Numbered from the stretch's first letter, positions 24,699 through 36,717 are shown. The stretch is 64,000 bases of DNA from Rahnella ecdela (GCF_019049625.1 NZ_JAFMOY010000127.1:1-64000), one strand, 5' to 3'. Numbers and translations are program-made. The notes: generated from the letters alone by a model not told the origin.

Positions 24699-25652
24699 AT
24701 GAGCAAAAGAGAACTGGGTCGTTCAGGTATTCAGGTACCGTTGCTGACGTTTGGCGGCAATGTGTTCGGGTGGACAGTCGATCAGGCAGCTTCCTTTAAC
24801 CTGCTTGATGCCTTACTGGATCATAAACTGAATTTTATCGACACCGCAGATGTGTATTCGAGCTGGGTCGAAGGCAACAAAGGGGGCGAATCGGAAACCA
24901 TTATCGGCAACTGGCTGAAAAAAACCGGTAAGCGTGACCAGATTATCCTGGCGACCAAAGTTGGCAAACCTATGGGCGAAGGAAAATCGGGTTTGTCGCC
25001 GCGCTATATTAAAGAAGCGGTAGAAGCCTCACTGATACGCCTGCAAACGGATTATATCGACTTATACCAGTCACATGATGATGACGCCGATACACCGCTG
25101 GCCGAAACGATGGCGGCATTCGATGCGTTGATCAAAGAAGGGAAAGTGCGTGCCGTCGGGGCATCCAACTACAGCGCGCCACGTCTGGCCGAAGCACTGA
25201 AAGTCAGTGAGGAAAACGGGCTGGCGCGTTATGAAACACTGCAACCGCAGTACAATTTGTACGACCGTAAAGTCTATGAAGAAGCGTTGGAAAAAGTGGT
25301 CACGGAAAACGGTTTGGGCGTAATTAACTTCTACGGGCTGGCGGCTGGATTCCTGACCGGGAAATACCGCACCAAAGCGGATGCCGGTAAAAGTAAGCGC
25401 GGCGAAAGCGTGATCGCACGCTGCCTTAATGAGCGCGGTCTGAAAGTGTTGGCGGGGCTGGATCAGGTGGCAGAAAAGCACGGTGCTCAACCTGGACAAG
25501 TGGCGCTGGCCTGGCAGATTGCCCGTCCGGGCATCACTTCGCCGATTGTTAGCGCGACGTCTCTGCAACAGCTGAATGAACTGGCGCAGGCCGCAACACT
25601 CAAATTGGATGAAGCGGATATCAGGACATTAAATGACGCCAGTGCCTGGTAA
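24699..25652 (+). CDS. Aldo/keto reductase
   Basis: A 317-residue NADPH-dependent aldo/keto reductase of the (beta/alpha)8 type, close to the YajO/Tas and potassium-channel beta-subunit-like group. The catalytic tetrad is visible: D48 and Y53 in FIDTADVYSSW, K87 in ILATKVG and H126 in LYQSHDDD. GASNYSAPRLAEAL and the C-terminal cofactor-binding region SATSLQQLNELAQA follow. Its substrate is unknown. It is a single gene divergent from mdtD, with AAAGGGAG before the ATG, and ends in a terminator shared with yegD. Confidence 0.92.
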   Translation: MSKRELGRSGIQVPLLTFGGNVFGWTVDQAASFNLLDALLDHKLNFIDTADVYSSWVEGNKGGESETIIGNWLKKTGKRDQIILATKVGKPMGEGKSGLSPRYIKEAVEASLIRLQTDYIDLYQSHDDDADTPLAETMAAFDALIKEGKVRAVGASNYSAPRLAEALKVSEENGLARYETLQPQYNLYDRKVYEEALEKVVTENGLGVINFYGLAAGFLTGKYRTKADAGKSKRGESVIARCLNERGLKVLAGLDQVAEKHGAQPGQVALAWQIARPGITSPIVSATSLQQLNELAQAATLKLDEADIRTLNDASAW

Positions 25653-25672
25653 ATATCTAATCTGACCCATAA

Positions 25673-25706
25673 AAAAACCGCCTTCAATTCAAATCAGGCG
25701 GTTTTT
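25673..25706. terminator. Bidirectional terminator
   Basis: AAAAACCGCCT (25673-25683) pairs with AGGCGGTTTTT (25696-25706), with poly-A before and poly-T after. It serves the aldo/keto reductase on the plus strand and yegD on the minus strand. Confidence 0.92.
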
Positions 25707-25728
25707 GTTTATCTGTATCGCTTAAAGA

Positions 25729-27081
25729 TTAACGGAACAGCGTTTGTGCCCAGCGTGCCAGACCGGCGGTGACCGAGCCGAAATCATTGCCACCGACCAG
25801 CGGAATGCCCGGTAACTGTGCCTGTAAAGCAGCACGCAGTAATGGCGAACGCGCACTGCCGCCAGTCAGGTAAATCACGTCAGGTTTAATTTCGCTGCTG
25901 GCCAGCGCCAGGCTGACTTGTTCCTGAATGCGTTCCAGCGGCTGAGAAATCGCATCGCTCAGTTGTTGCTGGCTGATGGTTTCCGCCAGACCGGATTCAA
26001 TAAAGTCCATAGCCGCCGTGACGCTTTCACGTTCGGAAAGAGCAATTTTGCTTTCTTCTGCGGCGCGCACCAGACGGTAGCTCAGACGCTGTTGCTGAAC
26101 TTTCAGCAGGCGTTTGATGAGATCCGGCTGCGCGGCGTCGCGGATCAGATCTCGCAACATACGGCCATTCGCTACGCTGTAAAAATCCAGCTGCGCCGGA
26201 ACATCATTAGTCGCCACAGCATTCCAGTAAGGCAGCGCCGGAATTGCGATACCTTTTTGCGTTTCGCTGCCCATACCAAACTGCGGCGTGAGCTGTTTGA
26301 ATGCAGTCATGATATCCAGATCGTTACCGCCAACGCGGCAGCCGCTGTGACCAAGCAGGCTGTTCTGACGCTCTGCTTTATCGCGCCATTGCGGGCCCAT
26401 CAGCAATACCGAGCAGTCAGTGGTGCCACCGCCGATATCCACGACCAGCACGGTTTTCTCATCAGTCAGGGTCGCTTCGTAATCCAGACCTGCGGCGACT
26501 GGCTCAAACTGGAAAGCGATATCGCGGAAACCGGCGCGCTCAGCGGCACGTTGCAAAATACCCTGCGCCTGAGCATTCGCTTCTTCACCGCCCATGCCCT
26601 GGAAGTTAATTGGGCGGCCGATAACGGTCTGTTCAATACTTTCCTGCAAGACGGATTCAGCCTGACGCTTGATGTGGTACATCATTGCGCAGACCAGATC
26701 CTCAAACAGGGCAATCTGTTGAGGTTTCAGGCCGTTCGCGCCCAGGAATGATTTCGGAGAGCGGACAAAGTACACCTCTTCCGGATCTTCCATATAGGTC
26801 GACAGCGCCTGCAAACCGAAATGCACGCTGTTGGCATTAACCGGAATATCTTCCTCACGGTTAAAGCTGATGCTGCGGCGTAACAGCGCCAGATTTTCAT
26901 CACTGCCTGCCGGAACCTGTCCGTGACGGTTCAGCCATTCGCTGACCGCTTCACGTGTCGGCGCACAAAGCATGGAGGGTAAATAAGGATCGTTATTTTC
27001 TAACGCCAGAAGATGGGCGTTATTATCGCGCATTACTGCAACTGAGCAATTCGCTGTACCGTAGTCAAATCCAATAAACAT
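25729..27081 (-). CDS. yegD: Hsp70-family molecular chaperone homologue YegD
   Basis: A 450-residue actin-like ATPase of the Hsp70 superfamily, truncated relative to DnaK and lacking a full peptide-binding domain. The N-terminal FIGFDYGTANCSVAVM phosphate-1 motif, VLVVDIGGGTTDCSVLLM phosphate-2 motif and YLTGGSARSPLLRAAL adenosine motif are all present. Its cellular role is unknown. The ATG at 27081 gives the same length as E. coli YegD; the adjacent ATG at 27084 is equally possible. GGGGAA precedes the start. Confidence 0.93.
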   Translation of the reverse strand: MFIGFDYGTANCSVAVMRDNNAHLLALENNDPYLPSMLCAPTREAVSEWLNRHGQVPAGSDENLALLRRSISFNREEDIPVNANSVHFGLQALSTYMEDPEEVYFVRSPKSFLGANGLKPQQIALFEDLVCAMMYHIKRQAESVLQESIEQTVIGRPINFQGMGGEEANAQAQGILQRAAERAGFRDIAFQFEPVAAGLDYEATLTDEKTVLVVDIGGGTTDCSVLLMGPQWRDKAERQNSLLGHSGCRVGGNDLDIMTAFKQLTPQFGMGSETQKGIAIPALPYWNAVATNDVPAQLDFYSVANGRMLRDLIRDAAQPDLIKRLLKVQQQRLSYRLVRAAEESKIALSERESVTAAMDFIESGLAETISQQQLSDAISQPLERIQEQVSLALASSEIKPDVIYLTGGSARSPLLRAALQAQLPGIPLVGGNDFGSVTAGLARWAQTLFR

Positions 27082-27164
27082 CATTGTTCCCCATGCCAAA
27101 GAAGGGACGGGACTTTACCGGAGAGAGGGCGATTCATCAAGTCAGTGGGGCGGAATTAGAAGGA

Positions 27165-27192
27165 ATTCCCTCTCCTGAGACGAAGAGGGAAT
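27165..27192 (-). terminator. Hairpin downstream of tktB, possible terminator
   Basis: ATTCCCTCT (27165-27173) pairs with AGAGGGAAT (27184-27192), loop 10 nt. It lies about 50 bp past the tktB stop on the minus strand and is followed there by TCCTTCT, a weak U-rich tract. Confidence 0.5.
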
Positions 27193-27239
27193 AACCTAAG
27201 CAGAATTATTTCTTTTCTTTTACTTTATTAGTGTCTGCT

Positions 27240-29234
27240 TTACTTCAATAGCGCCTGCGCTTTCGCGACGACATTATCAGCAGTAAAGCCGAACTCTTTA
27301 AACAGTTGCTCTGCTGGTGCAGATTCCCCGAAAGTGGTCATACCAACAATCGCACCGTTCAGGCCAACATATTTGTACCAGTAATCAGCGATACCGGCTT
27401 CTACCGCCACACGTGCGGTCACGGATTTAGGCAGTACAGATTCGCGGTAAGCCTCATCCTGTTTGTCGAACACGTCAGTCGAAGGCAGGGAGACTACCCG
27501 CACTTTGGTGCCCGCTGCGGCAAGTTTGTCCGCGGCTTCTACCGTAATACCCACTTCAGACCCGGTGGCAATAAGAATCACTTCCGGTGTGCCTTCAGAA
27601 TCTTTCAGCACATACCCACCGCGCGCCACGTTTGCCAGTTGTTCAGCGGTGCGTGGTTGCTGGGTCAGATTCTGACGCGAGAAGATAAGCGCGACCGGCC
27701 CGTCGTTACGCTCGATGGCATATTTCCATGCTACAGCAGATTCCACCTGATCAGCCGGACGCCACAGGCTCATGTTCGGCGTCACTCGCAGGCTTGCCAT
27801 TTGCTCAACCGGCTGGTGCGTCGGACCGTCTTCCCCCAGACCGATAGAGTCGTGGGTGTACACGAAGACGTTGCGGATTTTCATCAGCGCCGCCAGACGA
27901 ACAGCGTTACGGGCGTATTCGACGAACATCAGGAAAGTCGCAGAATACGGCAGGAAACCGCCATGAAGCGCGAGACCGTTGGAGATAGCCGTCATGCCGA
28001 ATTCACGTACGCCGTAGTGAATGTAGTTACCGGCAACGTCATCAATCAGCGATTTTGAGCCAGACCACATGGTCAGGTTGCTTGGTGCGAGATCCGCTGA
28101 ACCGCCAAGGAACTCAGGCAAAATTTTGCCAAACTCTTCCAGCGTATTCTGCGAGGCTTTACGGCTGGCAATATTGGCAGGTTTGGCCTGCAATCCTTCA
28201 ATGAATGCCAGTGATTTGGTTTCCCAGTCAGCTGGCAGTTTGCCATTCACGCGACGCTCAAATTCTGCTGCCAGTTCAGGATAAGCTTTGGCATAAGCAG
28301 CAAACTTGTCATTCCAGGCTTTTTCTTTGGCTTTTCCGGCTTCTTTGGCATCCCACGCGGCATAGATATCTTGTGGGATTTCAAAGGCAGGATAATTCCA
28401 GCCCAAAGCCTTGCGGGTGGCTGCGACTTCATCTGCACCCAGTGCTGCGCCATGCGCTTCGTGGCTACCGGCTTTATTCGGTGAGCCAAAACCAATCACC
28501 GTTTTGCACATCAGCAGGGAAGGGCGGTCGGTGACTTTATGAGATTCTTCGATTGCCGCTTTGATGGCGTCAGAGTTTTGTCCGTCTATTCCACGGATGA
28601 CGTGCCAGCCATAAGCTTCGAAACGTTTGGCTGTGTCATCTGTAAACCAGCCTTCGACATGGCCGTCAATGGATATGCCGTTGTCATCATAAAACGCAGT
28701 CAGTTTGCCGAGTTTCAGGGTACCGGCCAGCGAGGAGGCTTCGTGGGAAATCCCTTCCATCATGCAGCCATCACCTAAAAAGACGTAGGTATGGTGGTTT
28801 ACGATTTCATGATTTTCTCGGTTAAATTGCGCGCCAAGCGTGCGTTCCGCAATCGCAAAGCCGACGGCATTGGCGAGGCCCTGCCCCAGTGGCCCGGTGG
28901 TGGTTTCTACGCCAGGCGTATAGCCGTATTCAGGGTGTCCCGGCGTTTTGGAATGCAACTGGCGGAAGTTTTCCAGTTCGGTCATTGGCAGGTCATAACC
29001 GGTGAGGTGCAGCAGGCTGTATTGCAGCATCGACCCGTGACCATTGGACATAAGGAAGCGATCCCGATCCGCCCATTTCGGGTTTGTCGGGTTGTGATTC
29101 ATATAATCGCGCCACAGGACTTCGGCGATGTCGGCCATCCCCATCGGGGCGCCGGGGTGTCCGGAATTCGCTTTCTGGACGGCGTCCATGCTCAGTGCAC
29201 GGATGGCATTCGCTAGTTCTCTACGGGAAGGCAT
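27240..29234 (-). CDS. tktB: Transketolase (TktB by synteny)
   Basis: A 664-residue thiamine-diphosphate enzyme that transfers two-carbon ketol units in the non-oxidative pentose phosphate pathway. Features are [27 protein letters not shown] at the N-terminus, the ThDP-binding [13 protein letters not shown]...[10 protein letters not shown] region (about 155-190), and the pyrimidine-domain [19 protein letters not shown] around residue 460-480. Tkt isozymes cannot be separated by eye, but the neighbours talA and maeB match the E. coli maeB-talA-tktB locus. tktB is 112 bp downstream of talA in the same orientation. Confidence 0.93.
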   Translation of the reverse strand: MPSRRELANAIRALSMDAVQKANSGHPGAPMGMADIAEVLWRDYMNHNPTNPKWADRDRFLMSNGHGSMLQYSLLHLTGYDLPMTELENFRQLHSKTPGHPEYGYTPGVETTTGPLGQGLANAVGFAIAERTLGAQFNRENHEIVNHHTYVFLGDGCMMEGISHEASSLAGTLKLGKLTAFYDDNGISIDGHVEGWFTDDTAKRFEAYGWHVIRGIDGQNSDAIKAAIEESHKVTDRPSLLMCKTVIGFGSPNKAGSHEAHGAALGADEVAATRKALGWNYPAFEIPQDIYAAWDAKEAGKAKEKAWNDKFAAYAKAYPELAAEFERRVNGKLPADWETKSLAFIEGLQAKPANIASRKASQNTLEEFGKILPEFLGGSADLAPSNLTMWSGSKSLIDDVAGNYIHYGVREFGMTAISNGLALHGGFLPYSATFLMFVEYARNAVRLAALMKIRNVFVYTHDSIGLGEDGPTHQPVEQMASLRVTPNMSLWRPADQVESAVAWKYAIERNDGPVALIFSRQNLTQQPRTAEQLANVARGGYVLKDSEGTPEVILIATGSEVGITVEAADKLAAAGTKVRVVSLPSTDVFDKQDEAYRESVLPKSVTARVAVEAGIADYWYKYVGLNGAIVGMTTFGESAPAEQLFKEFGFTADNVVAKAQALLK

Positions 29235-29346
29235 ATTTTTCTCCGGATTAATAACTCTTATGAGCCAGGCGACAGAGCTGCGGAGTTACCGCCTCTCTGC
29301 AACCTGACTCATTCAGGATTAAATGTTGAAACTGTCCTAGGTGAAA

Positions 29347-30297
29347 CTAAAGCTCTGCCGAAAGCATATCTTCGAGTTTCTTCTGATCGACGGCGAATGA
29401 ACGGATACCCTCAGCCAGTTTATCGACGGCCATGGCGTCCTGATGGTGTTCCCAGAGGAATTCAGCCTGCGTCAGAGGTGCTGGTTTCTTCTCACCCTTT
29501 TTGGAAGGTTGTAGTTTACGTTCTACCGGTTCGCTGCTGGCTTTCAGTTCTTCCAGTAGATTTGGAGAAATGGTCAGGCGGTCACAGCCCGCCAGAGCCA
29601 GGATTTGTTCCACTTTACGGAAGCTGGCACCCATGATGACGGTCGGGTAGTCGTGGGATTTGTAATAGTCGTAAATATCGCGGACAGATTTCACACCCGG
29701 GTCTTTTTCCACGTCATAAGTCGCGTTCGGTTCTTTGGCTTTATACCAGTCATAGATGCGGCCGACGAAAGGAGAAATCAGATAAACACCGGCTTCGGCA
29801 CAGGCGCGTGCCTGAGCGAACGAGAACAGAAGGGTCAGGTTGCAGTTTATCCCTTCTTTTTCCAGCTTCTCTGCGGCTTTAATCCCTTCCCAGGTTGAAG
29901 CAAGTTTGATCAGAATGCGGGATTTATCAATGCCCTGATCCTGATAGAGGCCAATCAGTTTACGGGCCTTTTCGATACATAATTCACTGTTAAAAGACAG
30001 GCGGGCATCGACTTCTGTCGAGATGCGTCCTGGGACGCTTTTCAGGATTTCCACCCCGATATTTACGGCCAGTTTATCCGTGGCATTCACCACCTGAGTC
30101 TCTTTGCTGCCGCCCTGTTTACGGGCATAGTCCAGCGCGTCTTTAATCAGGCTTTGGTACTGCGGCAGGTCGGCTGCTTTGAGGATCAGTGAAGGATTGG
30201 TGGTCGCATCCTGAGGCTCGAAATGACGGATAGATTCAATGTCACCGCTGTCGGCAACGACGGTGGTGATTTTTTTTAATGCGTCTAACTGGTTCAT
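29347..30297 (-). CDS. talA: Transaldolase (TalA by synteny)
   Basis: A 316-residue class I transaldolase that moves dihydroxyacetone units between sedoheptulose 7-phosphate and glyceraldehyde 3-phosphate. The Schiff-base lysine is K131 in [25 protein letters not shown] near residue 30, EVDARLSF and [26 protein letters not shown] are conserved. AAGGAG precedes the ATG. It forms a unit with tktB and is divergent from maeB. Confidence 0.94.
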   Translation of the reverse strand: MNQLDALKKITTVVADSGDIESIRHFEPQDATTNPSLILKAADLPQYQSLIKDALDYARKQGGSKETQVVNATDKLAVNIGVEILKSVPGRISTEVDARLSFNSELCIEKARKLIGLYQDQGIDKSRILIKLASTWEGIKAAEKLEKEGINCNLTLLFSFAQARACAEAGVYLISPFVGRIYDWYKAKEPNATYDVEKDPGVKSVRDIYDYYKSHDYPTVIMGASFRKVEQILALAGCDRLTISPNLLEELKASSEPVERKLQPSKKGEKKPAPLTQAEFLWEHHQDAMAVDKLAEGIRSFAVDQKKLEDMLSAEL

Positions 30298-30701
30298 CTC
30301 TTAGCTCCTTAGCGAGAAAAAACGATACAGCAATAAGGTCGACCGACTCTATTTCGTAGGGCTCCTACCCTGCATCATTCTGTTAACAAACTGAATGCGC
30401 TTTTTCTGATTACTGCAATGGGTCTCAACAATGGCGGCCTTTATTGCTGCTCAAATTGGGTGTCTGGCGAGAAAAGCGCAAGGACAAACTTTAAGCTTAG
30501 TTGATTTTTACGAGACGTCTTCCATGAATGAAAAGCAAACAATGTAACGGTCGTTTTTTGTTCGTCATTCCCCCTTAGTCGTGGCAGGGTTATCTATACT
30601 GGTCAGCGGGAAAACCTGATGGTGATGTTTCCCCATATTCGTTGTCTGCGCAAAAAACCGGTTATCTCTGTAAAAATAAGAAACAAGAAAAGGACCCTAC
30701 G
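30298..30701. other. Divergent talA/maeB intergenic region
   Basis: A 404 bp non-coding stretch containing the promoters of talA-tktB (minus) and maeB (plus). The maeB ribosome binding site AAAGGA is near its right end. An open frame running into maeB from 30642 is an upstream extension and not a separate gene. I see no convincing RNA gene, repeat or operator here. Confidence 0.6.
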
Positions 30702-32981
30702 ATGGACGAACAACTCAAGCAAAGTGCGCTCGATTTTCATGAGTTTCCGGTGCCCGGAAAAATTCAAGTCTCGCCCACCAAACCCCTCGCCACACAACGT
30801 GATCTGGCGCTGGCCTATTCACCCGGCGTTGCCGCCCCTTGTCTGGAAATAGCCAAAGATCCGCAGGCGGCTTACAAATACACCGCGCGCGGCAATCTGG
30901 TGGCGGTGATTTCCAATGGAACCGCGGTTCTCGGGTTAGGCAATATCGGCGCGCTGGCCGGTAAACCAGTAATGGAAGGGAAGGGCGTACTGTTTAAAAA
31001 ATTCGCCGGCATTGACGTGTTTGATATTGAAGTCGATGAAAACGATCCGGATAAACTGATCGACGTGATTGCCGCGCTGGAACCGACGTTCGGTGGCATC
31101 AATCTTGAAGACATCAAAGCGCCGGAGTGTTTTTACATCGAGAAAAAGCTGCGTGAACGCATGAAGATCCCGGTGTTTCATGACGATCAGCACGGTACCG
31201 CGATTATCTGTACCGCGGCAGTGCTGAACGGTTTACGCGTGGTCGGTAAAAATATTTCGGATGTGCGGCTGGTAGTATCCGGCGCAGGGGCTTCCGCTAT
31301 TGCCTGTCTGAATCTGCTGGTCGCGCTCGGACTTAAACGCCACAACATTACTGCCTGTGATTCCCGTGGCGTGATTTATAAAGGCCGCGAAGAGAATATG
31401 GCCGAAACAAAAGCGGCATACGCCATTGACGATAACGGCCAGCGCACGCTGGGCGATGCCATTCCGGAGGCTGACATTTTTCTTGGCTGCTCCGGCCCCG
31501 GCGTTCTGACGCAGGATATGGTGAAAACCATGGCGAAGGATCCCTTGATCCTGGCACTCGCCAATCCTGAGCCGGAAATTTTACCGCCGCTGGCAAAAGA
31601 GGTTCGCCCTGATGCCATCATTTGCACGGGTCGTTCGGATTATCCCAATCAGGTCAATAACGTGCTGTGTTTCCCGTTCATTTTCCGTGGCGCGCTGGAT
31701 GTGGGCGCTACCACCATCAATGAAGAAATGAAACTGGCCTGCGTACATGCGATTGCCGATCTGGCGATGGCAGAACAGAGTGACGTAGTGGCGTCAGCCT
31801 ATGGAGAAGAAGAGCTCTCTTTCGGCCCGGATTACATCATTCCGAAGCCCTTTGATCCGCGCCTCATTGTGAAAATTGCACCGGCTGTCGCAAAAGCGGC
31901 AATGGATTCCGGTGTGGCGATGCGCCCGATTGAAGACCTGGAAGCGTACGCTGAGAAGCTGACGGAGTTTGTTTATAAAACCAATCTGTTCATGAAACCG
32001 ATTTTCTCGCAGGCGAAAAAAGACGCCCGGCGGGTGGTGATGGCGGAAGGGGAAGAAGAGCGTGTTTTACAGGCCACACAGGAACTGATTTCCCTGGGAC
32101 TGGCCAAACCGATTCTGGTCGGACGCCCGAGCGTTATCGCCATGCGCATTAAGAAACTGGGGTTGCAGCTCGAAGCAGGCCGGGATTTCGAAGTGGTGAA
32201 TAACGAATCTGATCCGCGCTTTAATGAATACTGGCGCGAATATTATGTGCTGATGAAACGGCGTGGTGTGTCACAGGAGCAGGCACGGCGTGCGGTGATT
32301 GGTAATCCGACACTGATTTCCGCCATCATGCTGTTGCGCGGGGAAGCGGATGCGATGATTTGCGGTACGGTCGGCACCTATCATGAGCATTACGATATTG
32401 TGGAGAAGGTCTTCGGTTTTCGCGAAGGTACGCACGTTGCCGGTGCCATGAATGCGCTGCTATTGCCAAGCGGGAACACGTTTATTGCAGACACTTATGT
32501 TAATGACGACCCGACGCCGGAGCAGCTGGCAGAAATCACCCTGATGGCGGCGGAAACGGTACGTCGTTTTGGTATCGAACCGAAAGTTGCGTTGCTGTCG
32601 CATTCGAGTTTTGGCACTTCAGACAGTCCGGCGGCGCTTAAAATGCGGCGAACGCTGGAGCTGGTGAATGAGCTTGATCCCGAACTTGAAATTGACGGCG
32701 AGATGCATGGCGATGCCGCGCTGGTGGAAAGCATCCGTCAGGACATCATGCCCGACAGTCCGTTAAAAGGTTCAGCCAATATCCTGATTATGCCGAATAT
32801 GGAATCGGCACGTATCAGCTACAACCTGCTGCGCGTATCGTGTTCTGAAGGCGTCACCGTCGGGCCGGTGCTGATGGGGGTATCGAAATCGGTACATATT
32901 CTGACACCGATAGCCTCGGTGCGCAGGATTGTAAATATGGTGGCATTAGCCGTGGTGGAGGCGCAAACCGAGCCTCTTTGA
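30702..32981 (+). CDS. maeB: NADP-dependent malic enzyme MaeB
   Basis: A 759-residue two-domain enzyme that decarboxylates malate to pyruvate with NADP+. The N-terminal malic enzyme part (about 1-420) has [52 protein letters not shown] and the nucleotide-binding [20 protein letters not shown]. The C-terminal part (about 430-759) resembles phosphotransacetylase and is regulatory, binding acetyl-CoA in the E. coli enzyme. The ATG at 30702 with AAAGGA upstream gives exactly the E. coli length. Divergent from talA-tktB. Confidence 0.96.
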   Translation: MDEQLKQSALDFHEFPVPGKIQVSPTKPLATQRDLALAYSPGVAAPCLEIAKDPQAAYKYTARGNLVAVISNGTAVLGLGNIGALAGKPVMEGKGVLFKKFAGIDVFDIEVDENDPDKLIDVIAALEPTFGGINLEDIKAPECFYIEKKLRERMKIPVFHDDQHGTAIICTAAVLNGLRVVGKNISDVRLVVSGAGASAIACLNLLVALGLKRHNITACDSRGVIYKGREENMAETKAAYAIDDNGQRTLGDAIPEADIFLGCSGPGVLTQDMVKTMAKDPLILALANPEPEILPPLAKEVRPDAIICTGRSDYPNQVNNVLCFPFIFRGALDVGATTINEEMKLACVHAIADLAMAEQSDVVASAYGEEELSFGPDYIIPKPFDPRLIVKIAPAVAKAAMDSGVAMRPIEDLEAYAEKLTEFVYKTNLFMKPIFSQAKKDARRVVMAEGEEERVLQATQELISLGLAKPILVGRPSVIAMRIKKLGLQLEAGRDFEVVNNESDPRFNEYWREYYVLMKRRGVSQEQARRAVIGNPTLISAIMLLRGEADAMICGTVGTYHEHYDIVEKVFGFREGTHVAGAMNALLLPSGNTFIADTYVNDDPTPEQLAEITLMAAETVRRFGIEPKVALLSHSSFGTSDSPAALKMRRTLELVNELDPELEIDGEMHGDAALVESIRQDIMPDSPLKGSANILIMPNMESARISYNLLRVSCSEGVTVGPVLMGVSKSVHILTPIASVRRIVNMVALAVVEAQTEPL

Positions 32982-32987
32982 ATTTGG

Positions 32988-33015
32988 AAAGGGCGCCGCA
33001 ACGGGCGCCCTTTTT
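32988..33015. terminator. Bidirectional terminator between maeB and the nucleoside hydrolase gene
   Basis: AAAGGGCGCC (32988-32997) pairs with GGCGCCCTTT (33004-33013), followed by TTTAAA. Its position between convergent stops supports termination in both directions. Confidence 0.9.
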
Positions 33016-33026
33016 AAATATCCGGC

Positions 33027-33974
33027 TCAGTATTTCACTTCGCCGATACGTTCCAGTGCATCGACGATCAGATCCCAGAAACGCTGATGATCGAGTTTTA
33101 CCGCCACTTGAGTATGGCAGTCTGGCGGCGGCGGGGCACGGAAATCAGCGACGGTCATACCCAGTGTCAACGTGCCGGTCAGCTCAATATCCACTGGCAC
33201 TTTTTGTACTGTCATTACGCTCGGGTCAATTACGTAAGCCACGGCGCAAGGGTCGTGAACTGGGGGAGCATCAAAGCCCTGGCGATCTTTATAGCTTAGA
33301 CCGAAGAAATCGAGCAGCTCGCCGACAAATTTGGCAGGTTGCGTGCCGACTGCAGCAATACGTGCGGCAACTTCCGGCGTGGCCAGTGCCTGATGGGTGA
33401 GATCCAACCCGACCATCGTCAGAGGCCATTTTTCGTTGAACACGATATGGGCCGCTTCCGGATCAATCTTGATATTAAATTCTGCGACAGCGCTCCAGTT
33501 ACCCACATGATAACCGCCGCCCATCAGTACCACTTCTTTCACGCGATCAGCAATGCGCGGCTCTTTACGTACCGCCATCGCAATATTGGTCAGCCCGCCG
33601 GTTGGCACCAGGGTGATGGTTTTTGGCGGGTGCGACATGATCAAATCAATAATCAGATCGATGGCGTGAATCGGCTCCAGTGAGATGGCAGCATCCGGCA
33701 GCACCGGACCGTCGAGACCGGATTCGCCGTGGATTTCATCAGCCACTTCAATCTGACGTACCAGCGGACGCGTTGCCCCTGCGGCAAACGGCACGCCGGT
33801 GAGATTAATCACGCGTGCGACCGCCAGCGCGTTGCGGGTGACTTTCTCCAGCGTCTGATTGCCGACTACCGTAGTGACGGCCAGCAACTCGATTTCGGGG
33901 TTACCGTGAGCCAGTAACATCGCGATAGCATCGTCGTGCCCCGGATCGCAATCAAGGATGATCTTTTTGACCAT
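33027..33974 (-). CDS. Pyrimidine/inosine-uridine nucleoside hydrolase (Rih family)
   Basis: A 315-residue calcium-dependent nucleoside hydrolase that cleaves ribonucleosides to base and ribose. The N-terminal LDCDPGHDDAIAMLLAHG carries the Asp cluster (D8, D10, D14, D15) that binds Ca2+, and the C-terminal GFDAPPVHDPCAVAY includes the catalytic His and another Asp. HGESGLDGP is also conserved. Residues place it in the RihA/RihB group, but I cannot tell which of these it is, so no symbol is given. It is monocistronic or transcribed towards maeB; yaiI-hemF lie upstream in the same direction with a 48 bp gap. Confidence 0.9.
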   Translation of the reverse strand: MVKKIILDCDPGHDDAIAMLLAHGNPEIELLAVTTVVGNQTLEKVTRNALAVARVINLTGVPFAAGATRPLVRQIEVADEIHGESGLDGPVLPDAAISLEPIHAIDLIIDLIMSHPPKTITLVPTGGLTNIAMAVRKEPRIADRVKEVVLMGGGYHVGNWSAVAEFNIKIDPEAAHIVFNEKWPLTMVGLDLTHQALATPEVAARIAAVGTQPAKFVGELLDFFGLSYKDRQGFDAPPVHDPCAVAYVIDPSVMTVQKVPVDIELTGTLTLGMTVADFRAPPPPDCHTQVAVKLDHQRFWDLIVDALERIGEVKY

Positions 33975-34022
33975 TTCTTATTCCTTTAAAAGTGTAGGGA
34001 TACATCGGTTTGCCTGACCGGA

Positions 34023-34471
34023 CTATTTTTTGGCTTGTTGCAGCCATTTATCCAGTTCATTGGCAAATTGCTGGCGGTCGCGCTGATTAAGCGCAGGCGG
34101 TCCGCCGGTCTGCACGCCGCTGGCGCGCATGGTGTCCATAAAATCACGCATATTCAGGCGCTCTTTAATGGTTTCAGTGGTGTAACGCTCGCCGCGAGGG
34201 TTGAGCGCTACACCGCCTTTTTCAATCACTTCAGCCGCGAGAGGAATATCAGCGGTGATCACCAGGTCACCGGGCTCTGTGCGTTTTACAATTTCGTTAT
34301 CCGCGACGTCAAAACCGGCTTCCACGCGCAGAGTCCGCAGGAATTTTGACGGCGGTGTGCGGATGATTTGGTTAGCCACCAGCGTCACCATCATGCCGGT
34401 GCGTTCAGCTGCGCGGAACAGCACTTCCTTGATCACATTCGGACAGGCGTCGGCATCAACCCAGATTTGCA

Positions 34472-34472
<1 letters not shown>
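34023..34472 (-). CDS. yaiI: YaiI family protein (UPF0178/DUF188)
   Basis: A 149-residue protein of the UPF0178 family, with [23 protein letters not shown] at the N-terminus and [24 protein letters not shown] in the centre. The conserved acidic residues suggest a PIN-like nuclease fold, which is an inference from motif appearance. Its ATG overlaps the hemF stop by one base (TAATG), so it is translated by coupling with hemF. Confidence 0.92.
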
Positions 34473-35425
<953 letters not shown>

Positions 35426-35453
35426 CTAACTCGCAGACGTTGACTGAAAAGAC

Positions 35454-35478
35454 ATTCAGCGCCTTGCGGGCGCTGAAT
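35454..35478 (-). terminator. Terminator-like hairpin between amiA and hemF
   Basis: ATTCAGCGCC (35454-35463) pairs with GGCGCTGAAT (35469-35478) around a 5-nt loop. On the minus strand it is followed by GTCTTTTCA, a moderate U-rich stretch, so it may attenuate readthrough from amiA into hemF. Confidence 0.6.
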
Positions 35479-35556
35479 GATAGAAAAGTGGACGTTATTA
35501 TATACCCAAAACCCTGCGGGTCACCAAAGGCGGCTGTTTTTTGTGCCGGGAAGAGA

Positions 35557-36441
35557 TTAACGGGGCTTACGCTCGTTGGCGTCGAAGTAACTGAAAAAGT
35601 TCACGATGCCCTGTGAGATCGCCTGAGCAATTTCCCGGCGAAAAGCCGTGGTGCTGAGCAGCTGTTCTTCCTGATGATTGGTAATAAACGATGTTTCTAC
35701 CAGAATCGACGGGATCGACGGGGATTTCAGAACGGCAAACGCGGCCTGCTCGGTTTGCTGGCTGTGCAGATGGTGAATAGGGCGGATCCGGTCGAGCACG
35801 TGATGTCCCAGCGTCAGGCTGTTTTTAATGGTGTCGGTCTGTACCAGATCGAAGAGCACCTGTTGCAGATAATTGTTGTCTTCTTTGGCGTATTTCGCAC
35901 CCGCGACCAAATCCGCATCGTTTTCTTTTTTCGACATATAACGTGCCATCGCGCTGCTGGCACCGCGGTTGGACAGGGCAAAAACTGAAGCACCGGAGGC
36001 CGTCGGGCTGGTGTAACCATCGGCGTGAATGGAAACGAACAGGTCTGCCTGATGCTGATGCGCCAGTTCAACCCGCTGATAAAGCGGAATAAAATGGTCA
36101 GAGTCGCGGGTCAGTTTGACTTCAATATGGCTTTGCTCACCTAAGAATTCCCGCACGTAGTTGGCGATTTCCAGCACCACGTGTTTTTCTTCCGAGCCTT
36201 CATGACCGACAGCGCCGGAATCAATGCCACCGTGGCCGGGGTCGATCATCACCAGTTTTTTCGCGCCCGGTGGCTTAGGTGCCGGGGCGGATTTGGTGAT
36301 GTGTTCCTGCTGCGCCGCACTGGCAGACCGGGAACCAAAGGCGGCAATCGCTAATCCCAGGCCGGAAAGTAATAACTGGCGGCGAGTGGCGGCAGCGGGA
36401 AGCGGCTGGAAATGCAAAAATTTGTTCAGGGGGTTTAACAT
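35557..36441 (-). CDS. amiA: N-acetylmuramoyl-L-alanine amidase AmiA
   Basis: A periplasmic zinc amidase that cleaves the stem peptide from the glycan of septal murein during cell separation. The 294-residue protein has an N-terminal Tat signal peptide (TRRQLLLSGLGLAIAAF, cleavage after SASA near residue 43). The Amidase_3 domain has zinc-ligand motifs VMIDPGHGGIDSGAVG and LFVSIHADG, and the catalytic glutamate is in ILVETSFITN. It lacks the AMIN domain found in AmiB and AmiC. It is activated by EnvC in E. coli. Neighbours hemF and ypeA match the E. coli order. Confidence 0.95.
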   Translation of the reverse strand: MLNPLNKFLHFQPLPAAATRRQLLLSGLGLAIAAFGSRSASAAQQEHITKSAPAPKPPGAKKLVMIDPGHGGIDSGAVGHEGSEEKHVVLEIANYVREFLGEQSHIEVKLTRDSDHFIPLYQRVELAHQHQADLFVSIHADGYTSPTASGASVFALSNRGASSAMARYMSKKENDADLVAGAKYAKEDNNYLQQVLFDLVQTDTIKNSLTLGHHVLDRIRPIHHLHSQQTEQAAFAVLKSPSIPSILVETSFITNHQEEQLLSTTAFRREIAQAISQGIVNFFSYFDANERKPR

Positions 36442-36717
36442 CAGTCCGTTACCGTCAGAAAAAAGGCAGAATGCCTATGTTATAGAGTATCTTTTTTATA
36501 GTTTCGATCTGAGAACTATTACTTTTTATGAATATTGTGTCGCGGTTGTTGCTAACACTGAATAAATATTCGATTGAACGGCGGGTGATATCTTCTGCAG
36601 GCAGTCAGTTAACGGTTCAAATTTGTTCGTAAAATAGACAATCTGCGATTTTGATGTTGCGTATCAAACAGATCCCGCGATAATCAATTAAACCCCTATT
36701 AACAGCGGCGAACAGTG

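Noticed and set aside
25918-26751. Plus-strand frame of 277 codons
   Set aside because: Antisense to yegD, whose Hsp70-type motifs are intact; the antisense product resembles nothing known.
27306-28058. Plus-strand frame of 250 codons
   Set aside because: Antisense shadow of tktB.
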